Positions 49,647 through 59,615 of a stretch of 64,000 nucleotides of DNA are shown piece after piece; position 1 is the stretch's first letter, and each line of letters begins with the position of its first letter. The stretch lies in contig ML986578.1 of NCBI GenBank assembly GCA_010094045.1, forward strand, positions 186,001 through 250,000. Direction: 5' to 3'. The notes under the pieces are model-generated. The model made no database searches, was not told where the DNA came from, and saw nothing but the letters and a program-made list of their open reading frames with translations. The stretch comes from Lojkania enalia. Its lineage: Eukaryota > Ascomycota > Dothideomycetes > Pleosporales. The translations under genes and the position numbers were made by a program.

Positions 49647-50416
49647 TCAACAGGGGTCGGACGAGTAATGATGATGATGGTTCATTTCTTTTTTTTTTCC
49701 GGAAGCGGCGGATACCCAGCATTCAATGTTAGGCGGCGTTGGCTAGGTGGGAATCGAAATGACATTCTTTGGCATACCTGTCCTTTTCGCGTATTCCTTG
49801 ACCCTAACAAGACATTTATGCACTGTGCTAAATTTATGCTTGCGCTTACTTATTGTTGTACCATTTTCACTACGGCAGTGCAAGGTACTTCACTCACTAT
49901 ATAGGAGCAGCCTGCTGGCATGCCCTCTTCATATTTCCCATCAAAGTTTGTGCGCAGTTGTAAAAACAATCATGGTCCTGAGAGCAAAGGTGGTGGAGTG
50001 ACCCGGTCGGATAATCATCCGAGTGAAGGCTATTATTATTGACTGCGCCGAAGCTCGCTTAGCCTTCTTGGGCTTAAGTCATTGGCTACTGGCCCTTTCA
50101 CGTGATCCCACGCTCGTACCTTCCATATCGTAGCTTATGCTTCTCTATCTCACGAACCAAACTTCTACCACGACTCTGGAGGCAGGCTACCTCTATCCAC
50201 TTTTCCTCATCAGTCGCTCCTTTAGGGATTGCAACCCCTCTACAGTCCTTGTCCAAGGTACTTAAACAGCTTCTTTGAAAGTAATACGCTTGCTCAATCA
50301 CGCAGCATTCACTCTATCCGGGTTGGCATGCCAGCGGCAGTTGCGCAATCAGCCTAGGATTAATACACAAGAAGAACCAAAAAGTTAGCCAGCAATACCT
50401 ATCCAACGGGTTGAAA
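49647..50416. other. Intergenic between the F-box-like gene and the second Zn2Cys6 gene
   Basis: 3' UTR of the former and promoter of the latter. No gene recognised; a poly-T run lies at about 49687-49698. Confidence 0.4.
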
Positions 50417-51365
50417 ATGGGCTTTCCGGAGCAGAGAAACCATCCGGGTGCATGCGACCATTGCCGTAGTGTCAAGCAGAGGTGTTCTGGAGACAAGCCA
50501 AAATGCGAACGCTGTGAAAAGCAACAGATCAAGTGTGTCTATCGACCGAAGCAGCCAGCCAAGGTAAGAAATTGTCTGGAGCCTGGATCAATGGAACTTG
50601 TGCAGAACCTAAAAAGCAAGAATATTGGAGGCTAACGATGCCATTCAGGGTGGCGAACAAAGTCAGAAAGCATCCGATGCTACGCGAAGCGAGGGCAGCC
50701 CAGCTAGCAACGGCGCCAACGGGGAGTCGGGTACCCATGTGCAAGACGGAGAGTCGGTGAAGGGGCCGGACTCACCTATCAAGTCGCCCAAAAAGCGATC
50801 AACTCCCCAGATCCCTACAACAGAAAGCGGGTCTCCTATCCTCTCTCCTTTGCCTTCTCCCATTAATGTCGACACTGAAGGACAGCGCCAAGCACTTGCA
50901 GAGGCTAGCTTGACCAAAAGACGCAAACTTAGCGTCTCATCAAGTACTCCTTTAGCGACTATGCAGTCTATACCCTCCACGCCCGAAGCCTCCATATCCC
51001 GGCTGGGCACTGAGGATTATCTTGTCATCAAATCCCCCAAGGCTGTTCAGTTTACTGACCTCGACCTCTCCACCCTTAGCTCTGCCCAGGTTTCCGACTG
51101 GACCAACGTTGCTCGTAGGGCTTATGCGGCCATGAATTTCCCCGTCGATGGTGTTGAATGGGATAGCACCGGCGGCAAACGAGTCGAGCTGCGCCAGTTG
51201 GTCATGGAAGTTGGAGAAGTATCCAAGAAATGGAAGGAAGTCACGGCGCTGGCGGACGCATGCGCAAAGTTGAGCAAGACGCTCATGCTTTTTCACGATT
51301 TCTATGAACAGCTTGGGGCGTGTATGACTAGTTTGGCTGGGCTGAACCGGGCATTGCATAGTTGA
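50417..51365 (+). CDS. Zn(II)2Cys6 DNA-binding protein, 287 aa, one intron
   Basis: Exon 1 (50417-50563) carries the complete zinc cluster: Cys13-x2-Cys16-x6-Cys23-x6-Cys30-x2-Cys33-x6-Cys40 (CDHCRSVKQRCSGDKPKC then ERCEKQQIKC). The 85-nt intron (50564-50648, gtaaga donor, gctaac branch, ttcag acceptor) follows directly after the basic linker RPKQPAK, the usual intron position in this class. Exon 2 (50649-51365) has an SP/TP-rich segment with a KKR nuclear-localisation-like run (TKRRKLS) and a C-terminal helical domain of about 100 residues. The latter may dimerise. There is no fungal_trans middle homology region, so this is a short regulator. I chose ATG 50417 (MGFPEQRNHPGACDHC); upstream in-frame codons lack an ATG. 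Confidence 0.85.
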
Positions 51366-51900
51366 AAGGCTGGTCCGGATTGGGTGAGTATGGATAGCGA
51401 TCAGTCCGAGCGATGCTTGGAGGCTTGATCGTCGCGCACGAATATATTCTAAGTCCCTGTAAGATAGCAGTCGTTTACTAGTATTGTACAGTAGCTAAAC
51501 GGCAGAGAAGGCGGATTTCGATTGGAGCAGACATAGACTAGAGCTGTGGACCGTCTGCCAGAGATGAGACAACTTTAACGGAATAGTATGGTATATGAAA
51601 TCGCCACATGGCAATCCTCTACACCATGGCTGTCTGGGGAACAACTACTCCATCCCGTTTAGAACGTGAAGTTTACCCCCCTCTGAACCCATCTGCAAAT
51701 ACCACGCACGCCTACTCAACGCCCAGACTTCCCCTCCTCAATTACATAGCCTCCAGCATATCCTGAATCAAGCTAACATGATCAATTCGGGCGTGAGGGG
51801 ATGACAATTCGAGAGATCGTGTACCCCATTGCGGTACACAATAATTAGAAACCCGGCGCTTCATATAAACATTATTTCAATAACTAAGTGGAATCCCGAC
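51366..51900. other. Intergenic
   Basis: 3' regions of the Zn2Cys6 gene (+) and the HET gene (-), which converge here. No gene seen. Confidence 0.4.
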
Positions 51901-54271
51901 TCAAAACAAAGTAAGCTCATCATTGCCTCCAATACTATGGATGAACGGCCAGGGACACTTAGGAAAGTCATCCTTCTTCAAGCCCTGTGGTCTTGCCCGG
52001 ACACAGAACCATCCTGTACGTTTGTATCGCTGGGCGGCCATATCTCCTTCTCTCTCGATAGTTATGCCACGAACTATGCCATCGGCCAGATTGATAGGTA
52101 AGCAGAACAGGTTTTTTGAGTGTCTTCTCATCAACTCCTTAAATAATAGTTGAGAGCAGTTATTGAACGTAGACATGTATTTAGCCATATCCGGCGTCAG
52201 AATGGAATGATGGTTAGATATTTGGGCCGGGAAATTGTGTCGATCATCGGGACGCCAAGTACTTCTTGGGATTTCCTTGCCCTCGTAAGTAAGCTTGCCA
52301 TCCACGCTTAGCCCAGTTTTGAGCAGTCGTCCACGCAGATTGATCTCTCCAGCCGATACGGTACCGAATGGATTCAGCGGGCTGGAAGATGCAGTCCAAG
52401 ACGAGATAAATTCTACCATTACGCCGTCAGATGATGGTCCGTGGGTCGTTGTGATGACGCCATCTAGGGACGTCTAGGACCAGGTTGGTGCCCGCCATGT
52501 CGATGGCCTTGATCTCTCTTTATCCTCACTGTACCACAAAAGGCCATGATACAAATCAGACCTCCAGATTCCAGCGAGATATTCATCCTCTTTGCAAAGC
52601 CGCCGCTGGGCATACTCTGTAGCAACACCGGATAGGGCGACCAGTTTGTCTTCCTCCCGGGTAAGTGCGAGGGACGTATAGCGCTCAACAATGTCATGCC
52701 ACCTCCATTCACCCACTATTCGCACCACGGAACTAATGCTTTCTATCTCGGTCTTTCCCATCAGATTACTTGGGCGTATATGGGGGATCGCAGATGTTAT
52801 TCCCTCAGGGTACGACTCGCAAGCTCTAAGCTCATCGCATTCCCAAAATACTTGCTCGGAGCCGTAATGGATCATCCGAGGCGCCAGCAAGTGTTCCTGG
52901 AACACCCAACCTCTTTGCAAAAGCGGCTCGTTGAGCAAGTTGTCCTCTAGGAATGTCTCTTCAATCAAGTAGTAGCTACCTCAGTGCTCCGGGTGGAGCC
53001 GGCGTTCAGGTTTCGAGATTTGAGGCCTGGCGATCTCCTTGTACTCGCCAAATTGTATGCAACCCCCTTCCGAATTCGATGCTCCTGTCGCGCCAATGTT
53101 CAGATAGGAGTTTCTGTAGACGGCACCCATCTTTGCGGATTCGATCTCCCAATCTTTCTGGGACCCTTCGCCGCGCTGCAGGATGCAAATAGCATCAATC
53201 CATAGGTAGCGAATTCCAAGCAGCTTTGCATGGCTAACAGCGTCTTGGAAAGATCGAGGAAGGGTATCAAATTTGATGATCCGCATGTACTCCATTATGT
53301 TGTCGGCTGTGAGCATCATCGCGAGCTGCCCTCCCTAGCAATGGCTCAGGGTCGCGTAATGGCCGTTAGGTTTGTTCTCACTGGATGCAACAAGCCGCAG
53401 ATCGGCGTGAGGACCGTTTGAAAAGGACTCCAAGTCTAGCAGTCGCGTGGGGTAAAACCGCTCTCCTAAGCCTCCCAATGTCTGTCAGGCTTTGAGACAC
53501 TTGTGGGATTCAGAGCACTTCTTGAACCACATAATAATGTTGACCCATGTCTGCGGTGAGACTGTTGTATGATCATATTCCGTTTCTTGATCGTAAGGAT
53601 AGGTCTTTAAGGCTTTGTCTCTGTCCGACTCGTCATGCATCCGCCGTTCGTCATGATACTCAATGTCTGAGGATTCTAGTCTGTCGCAGTAGGGACATGA
53701 TGGCGACTTTGGGAAGTCCTTAACTCCGATTTCAACAAATGAACCCTTCTCAAAACCAGCCTCGCGGGTGCACAAGGGCACATATGGCGGCGGCGTATTG
53801 AAAATGGCTGCCAGATAGAATTTAACTTTGCAGGCATCTCGTATATCCGAGGCTTCGAGTGGCACTGAGTTCCTATCAGACAGGCCACACAGCACATCCA
53901 GGTCCGTGGCAAAGACTGTGGCATCGTAATCAGAAAGCCATCAATACAATTTAGCAACGCAAAAAACATACCACCGTGGAAACTATTTGCCAACCTCGTG
54001 GTGAAATGCAAGTAAAGACAATATCAACCACCTGCCTAAGAATGGAAGGCTGGAAACACCCCCCCGGAGCCGAGGTCAGGTATCTTAGAACCCATTCGTT
54101 CGGAGTCTCTAGATTCGTGAGCTTTTTGAACAGGTAAGAGCATATGTAGCAATGTCCTTCCACTGCCTCTGTCACGATATTCATAAAATGCGTCCTTCCC
54201 CGGATGCTGAATCCGCTAAAGACGGGGGCGGCTTGAAGCCCACCCAAGCACCGATCGCATATCCTGTAGAG
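51901..54271 (-). pseudogene. HET-domain (heterokaryon incompatibility) gene with four internal TAG/TGA stops
   Basis: The order is that of a HET protein. An N-terminal Cys-rich segment (LYRICDRCLGG, GHCYICSYLF) is followed by an intron near 53920-54000, then a linker, FYPTRLLDLE, and YATLSHC-TAG-GG. After that come FDTLPRSFQDAVSHAKLLGIRYLWIDAICILQ, MGAVYRNSYLNIGATGA, LLQRGWVFQEHLLAPRMIHY, EDKLVALSGVA, GLLWY and RAPTWS-TAG-TSLDG. A C-terminal domain ends TGA at 51901. HET proteins trigger cell death on fusion of unlike individuals. The frame has no shifts, but carries TGA (53487-53485), TAG (53337-53335, the invariant Trp of SHCWG), TGA (52983-52981) and TAG (52476-52474, the Trp of the WSW motif). 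All are single-step changes from TGG; no TAA occurs. The start is unclear: TGA lies just upstream of LYRIC with no ATG in frame. Confidence 0.8.
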
Positions 54272-54632
54272 GCTTCTCGATCATCTAGAATCGGTACTGA
54301 GAATTAGACACTGCAGAATTATAGGGACAGTGGGGAACTCATCAGCCGGCGATGTTATTTAGCGTATGGGGAAAAGGGGGTTAGCCATGTGGTGTGGCAT
54401 AATGGTGGCGTTGTATTGTCGAATCACGAGTCCGGTCGACGCGACATTACAATTAATATCAAGGTGGTTCATATTGCTGTCCTCAAAGCATTCGAACATG
54501 AGTGACGACTGCAAGCGGACTCGAATATTTTCTAAAGTTTGTTAATTGCGGGGCTTATAATCGTCGCCATGACTCAACGAATTATTCAAGCACACCAAGT
54601 GTTGAGCACTTTCACCACGTTCCCTAGCTTCC
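54272..54632. other. Intergenic
   Basis: Between the HET gene 5' end and the 3' end of the FAD oxidoreductase, both minus strand. It should hold the HET promoter. Nothing else seen. Confidence 0.4.
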
Positions 54633-56499
54633 TCAGTCCTTGATCCCATTCTCCTCTCTCCATGTCAAGCGCTCTTGGTCCACCACTCCTGGCCCATTAT
54701 ACACACTTCCGTAAAGGCCGCTCGCCCAGTCCTTGCCCTCGCCTTCCTTTACGGCCTTCCTTCGGTACCATTTCCCATATGCGAGTAGGTAATACAATCT
54801 AAAGCTAAGGAAAGCGAATTTGTCCCTCTCCAGATCTTCTGGATACTGAGCTCCAAGATCAACGGCAGCCGCAATTCCACTCATTACTGCGACCTCATGC
54901 GCATTGACTAGAGTCCAAGCTGCGGCATACCGTGTATGCTTCCGTCCTTGCAGTAACCACATCCAGGGCACCACAAACAAGTAATGGGTCCAGGAGTGGC
55001 AGAGCTGGTGCCACCAATCCTTTCGAATAACCTTATTCTCCTCGATTTCATCATCGTTCCACAAATGTCCGTCCCGCTGTTTGTTCAAGAAGATTGTCTG
55101 GAAAACGTGCTTCTCGAACGGAACTTCGGGGGGGAATTGACTCTGATAGTTTGTGCAATCGAAGCACATCTCGAGCTTTGAGCGGTCTTGCTGGTACGTC
55201 TTGATCAGATACATGGGCTTGTATTGCTTCTGGGCCATTTGATTGCGAGTCGTTTGGTCCACGCCAGAGAGCACGCTGACGGCCCGCTCGCGGTTGTAGA
55301 AGTTTTCATAGTGACGCTTCATGTAGTCGCTATCCCAATGCGTGATGGTGATGTCGTCGGAGAATTTGGCGGATCCAAGGACGCGTCTCTCCCGGAAGGT
55401 AGATGTGGGTTTCAGGATGCGGTTTGCTGTATCGGTACTAAGGAACGTTAGTACTCATCGAATATATACAGGAAATGGACGTATACATACAGCACGCATA
55501 AAACCAATTCATCGAACCGCTCCTCCACCTCTTGAGCATTAGCATCAGCATTGCTTGTAGGATCATTAGGGTCCCATGCGCTGTTTGGATTATGGTGGTC
55601 AGATGTGGGAGTTCGTTTGATTAGCCTGGCCGTCACTCCATTCTTATCTCTCTTGACTACGCTCGTCAACTCTGTGGACAACCTTACCGAGACACCTTTC
55701 GACACCAGACTCTTTCGCCAGTCCTCATAGAAGCTGCTAAACCGCGGAAAGACAACCATAGGAGGTTGGTTGCTAGCAACGCTTAGTTTGTCGGGCGGAT
55801 ACCACATCCCATACGTGGGGCTGGTGCACAGCCGTTCCATGATAATGCTTGGTACTTCGGGCGTAGCGTTTCCAGTTCCGAGGAAGAGAGCGATCATGGG
55901 AAGGACGACCGCGTTAGTGAACTCTTCCGAAAACCAGAAGAGTTTCATTACGTATTTGATCGGGAGGAGTGCAAAAATAAGTTCCAACCATCGCACGATA
56001 TTCAGCATCTTCCTAAATCTCTTAATTTCCTTTTGATGGCGGGCGAGAAGCTCGGTAGGGAACACATTTGTCCAAAATAACTCATCTTTGCCGAAAGAGA
56101 CCTTAGAATGGCGATTAGAGGTTGTTGATATATTAGAAAATGCGTACATACCTGAAGCTTGACAGGATCGGCATGGTAACCTTGTCGGGCGAACATGGTC
56201 ATTGTATGATGGAAAATGTAACTTCCTCCCTGGACTCCTTGATTCAACCAATCTGCTCCATGGCGCTCTCTGTCAAGGGGAATGGAGAAGGCCTGTCCGC
56301 CGCAGTAGTCCACCGCGTCAATGAGAGTCACATCGAATTTGTCTGGATGTTGCGCGAGATGGTGTGTGCATGACATGCCTATAATATAAATTAATGCTTC
56401 ATCAAGTTCTTCCTATCATCAATACATACCAGCTGCTCCAGCGCCCACCACTAGCACCCTCTTCCTCGTGAATTTCCCTTGGACATCTCCAGAAGCCAT
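54633..56499 (-). CDS. FAD-dependent oxidoreductase (flavin-containing amine-oxidase-like), 570 aa, three introns
   Basis: Exons 56499-56430, 56378-56152, 56101-55491 and 55437-54633 join in phase to 570 residues. The N-terminus has the Rossmann dinucleotide-binding motif RVLVVGAGAAGM (Gly19-x-Gly21-x-x-Gly24), split by intron 1 exactly at the third glycine. It continues with VTLIDAVDYCGGQAFS, the FAD-ribose acidic end of beta-2. A middle domain includes VRLSTELTSVVKRDKNGVTARL, typical of the FAD-domain return strand. The C-terminal half has two aromatic/hydrophobic stretches (WWHQLCHSWTHYLFVVPWMWLL) and AWTLVNAHEVAVMSGIAAA, the final FAD-contact helix. Membrane association is possible. The substrate is unknown; the overall layout resembles phytoene-desaturase/amine-oxidase-like flavoproteins common in ascomycetes. 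Confidence 0.82.
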
Positions 56500-56864
56500 G
56501 TTGGTAGTAGGAAGAGTCGGGCCCAAGCCGTGCGAGTTTCGAATTTAGAAGAAGCAGTAGCACAATGCTGCGACAAGTATCGGAGGTCTGCCATGATTTT
56601 GTGTTCAGATGCGTCCGAGTACTGCGTCATGAAGAGACAAAGATGGGTAGCGGGACGCACAGGCCTGGACTCCACGCGGATCGCGAGATTCGCGAGTCCG
56701 CTAGCTCATTGAAGTATAGTTAAATCTCTGTAGACCAAGCCATGCCGGCGTCGGAGCGAATAGAATTCCCAGTAAGCTCGGCTATATAGTTCCTGCGCAC
56801 ATAGGGATCCTGCGCAATCGCCCAAAACTAGCCATCCTACTAAAACTCTATATAATGAAGTAAT

Positions 56865-57315
56865 TTACATAGATAATTGCCACTGATTGCACATAGATTC
56901 GAGAGTTGCGGCTGCAGTAGCCCCTATCACCTCTGTAGTAGCCTCTGTAAAAATCGCCCTTCTATGGGCCTGCTCAGCGTCTGATTTGTCCTGAGCCTTC
57001 TTGATATTTTCGATATTTGCAAACCTCTTCTGTGGGTCTACTTGAACCTTCTTACGCGGCTTTGAAGAGCCAGCGGCCTCTAGTTGACACTTGGGGTGTA
57101 CGTTTTCTGCTTCTATTAATGCTGCCCTGGCATTTGTAGCCGATACAGCCTTGCCAGCTTCGTAGAAGACTAGCCGAGTTGTGTGTGCAATATTTTCAGA
57201 TTTCTGAAGCTGCTGCTGCGTGCGATAGAGATCATGAGCGCTCTGAGGCGTAGCCGCAGCAGATCTAGAAGCCTCAATCTTCTTGCCTACTACGGAGGCT
57301 ACGCGCGAATTCCGC
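56865..57315 (-). pseudogene. C-terminal fragment of a pogo/Fot1-type transposase
   Basis: About 147 codons are open to TAA at 56867-56865, reading ATPQSAHDLYRTQQQLQKSE, TTRLVFYEAGKAVSATNARA, EAAGSSKPRKKVQVDPQKRF and ANIENIKKAQ. The pattern (a helix with TP..SHDLY, a KAGKA-type helix, then a basic PRKKV..DP..RF.NIE segment) is that of the tail following the DDE domain in fungal CENP-B/pogo transposases. The DDE domain itself is missing. There is no usable start codon. Confidence 0.65.
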
Positions 57316-57320
57316 TTGAG

Positions 57321-57378
57321 CCCTATGTGCGCAGGATCCCTATGTGCACAGGATCCCTATATGCGCAGGATCTATATA
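57321..57378. repeat. Three tandem copies of a 17-base unit at the transposon right end
   Basis: The unit CCCTATGTGCGCAGGAT occurs three times in a row with single changes (GTGCGC, GTGCAC, ATGCGC). The left inverted end has about one and a half copies. The repeat may be a transposase-binding subterminal array. Confidence 0.8.
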
Positions 57379-59615
57379 ATCAAGTTAGTCATCGATCCGG
57401 ACAATCTCGTCGTGGACCTGCCTATCGTCATCACAGTCTGGAATATAGCTGAGCTGAATGCATCAAATGGGAGAAGCATGGTGTTTTTGATGGATGTTGT
57501 CCTTAAAGGCCTTTCCACTCTCATTGTCGTTGTTGTCAATAATTCGAGGACCTCTAAATTACAAGTGGTTCGCTATAGCATATTTTCTAAGAATAGCTTG
57601 GCCAATGGCCGCTGATGGTTCATTTACTAACTCCTTTCGTTCCAATCATTCTTCTTGTGGATGTGGTGACCAATTGTTGGCCTAAAATGGGCACAACATA
57701 TTCAATCTCCGCTCAATAACCGAACAAGATTAATACGAAAATCATGGGTCAAAGAATGAAAAGCAAACATCTTCTCATATTAACAAGGAAGGATACTGTG
57801 GGTAGTAGATGACGTAGCAGGGCTTCCTCCTATGTATCTGGCTACCGGATGGGCATTGCTGAATCTATTACTACAATGTAAGTTCCTGAAAGCCCCTAAT
57901 GTCAATCATTCATATGATTTAGTACGCGACGTGATGCGTCCCGGATGCTATCACAAAGAAGATTTGTTTATTTCCTCGTTGGATATCATGGTGAATGTCT
58001 CTATACCATCAGTCAGGCTCGAAGTCTTAAATTTTCGATCCAATATTAGCCCTTACCTAACGAATTAATAAAGCTTAAATTCCATGCTTCTAAGAATGCC
58101 GCAAAGTAATAATGGAGTAATTGACTCAATTTAAACTGTTCTTCGACGACTTTGCTGTCCATTCTTAATACCAATGTTCTGAAGTGGCCGCTCTACTTGC
58201 TATACTAGGGCCCAGTCCCCAAGCACTGGCCGTTCTGAAGGTATCCACTTGCACACTAAACCTTACTCGGACTAGCGGTTCATTTGTATCTCTTCGCACC
58301 GGGGTCTGTACTACTTATAAGCACGTGGTTGCTACAATTCTCGCAAGCAATTCACAGTTGCAGAATCATTTCGATGCCTTACTATGAAAGTTGGCCTGGA
58401 TTGGCTGTTAATAGCGTTCCCTGAGACCATTTATTTCCCTGTGCACCAGATTCGTAATCGTTCCTAACAGCCCAGCTGAGTATCTACTTCCAAGGCCATT
58501 TCAAACCTCATACTTGCAAGGATGCTGGAGAATGATTATTAGTTTTCCCTAAAACACTAGGTCTATTTACCGATTTGTTGGCAACAATCACAACTGAAGC
58601 GTTGGAGGGGTATGATCGGCGGGACTATATAAAAGAGGGGTATGCATCGCCGTCTTGGCCGCGCCCAACCCCCTCTTTCTATATAACTGTTCTTCTGTTC
58701 TTCTGCTGTTACCCCATGCTTTGTAGTGTAATTTTTCTCTATTGGATATTTCCGTCGTGTTTTGAAGGTTCGAATTTAGGAGGGCTGGGTCCCCCCCCTA
58801 TGGGCTACGCGAAGGAATTGCTAGGTAGAAATAATTTTCTCAATTTGTAGCATCGTGCAGCCACGCATACGATTTAGGAGAATATCAGTAGGCAAGTCCG
58901 TAGTACGGGGAATGCCGCTACAACTCATGCACGTGGCCTTATAGAAAAGATGGAGCGCGTCAACCTAGACTCTTTCGAGCGCATGAACCGACAACTGGAG
59001 GTAATCTAAGTTCAAACTCATGAAATTCGGAAGACGTGATTTGGAGTTCCCACCCGGCTCGGAAATTTGCCCGAAAACAAGCGAATCGTGCATATCATGT
59101 GCAACGCATCCCTATTTAATACAAAGACCCTCGTTAGCTGAATCTTGATTTAGACTGCAACAGGCACCGAATCCGCGAGTTGTGGGCTTGTTGCCAAGAG
59201 AGGTGCTGAACTGCTGCATGACGAATTAGTTGATGCGGTACCCTCCTGGGCACCAAATCGTTCGGCTACAGCAGAAACCTAGGTAGATTCCCTGCCACCT
59301 CCTTTAACCGGCTTCACCCCTTATCCTAACTCTTGTTTACAGCTTCTTTTCTGGGGTTTAGCGACGTCATATGCCATGCTCAGTCTGGTGCATACTTGCA
59401 GTTATCCTTGCGTCGCAGTGAATCCTTTATCGAAAGTTGTCTATCGAAATTTAATGGTCGGTAGCAGCACAAGACTTCGACAAAAAAGAGCTATCTCCGT
59501 CCAAGAATTTTGAGAGGTGACTGGGTACCTGATTTTTGGCCCTCTCTATTAATAATGATACCTGCCTTCTATCTCGCGTCAGTTGTTATTCCCAGCTCTC
59601 CTTGAATTAACTATC
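57379..59615. other. AT-rich intergenic, about 2.2 kb
   Basis: No supported gene. Short open frames lack motifs. The last few hundred bases contain the beta-glucosidase promoter; a CT-rich/TATTAATAAT segment lies at about 59540-59560. Confidence 0.4.

Larger units (their letters stand above)
56783..57378 (-). mobile_element. Internally deleted pogo/Fot1-like DNA transposon, 596 bp, with inverted ends
   Basis: The left end begins TATATAGTTCCTGCGCACAT with GGGATCCTGCGCA after it. The right end, read on the other strand, begins TATATAGATCCTGCGCATAT with GGGATCCTGTGCA after it, so the ends are near-identical inverted repeats of about 30 bases. TA at each border fits TA target duplication of the Tc1/mariner-pogo superfamily. 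Between them lies only the C-terminal part of a transposase. The element is non-autonomous. Confidence 0.7.
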
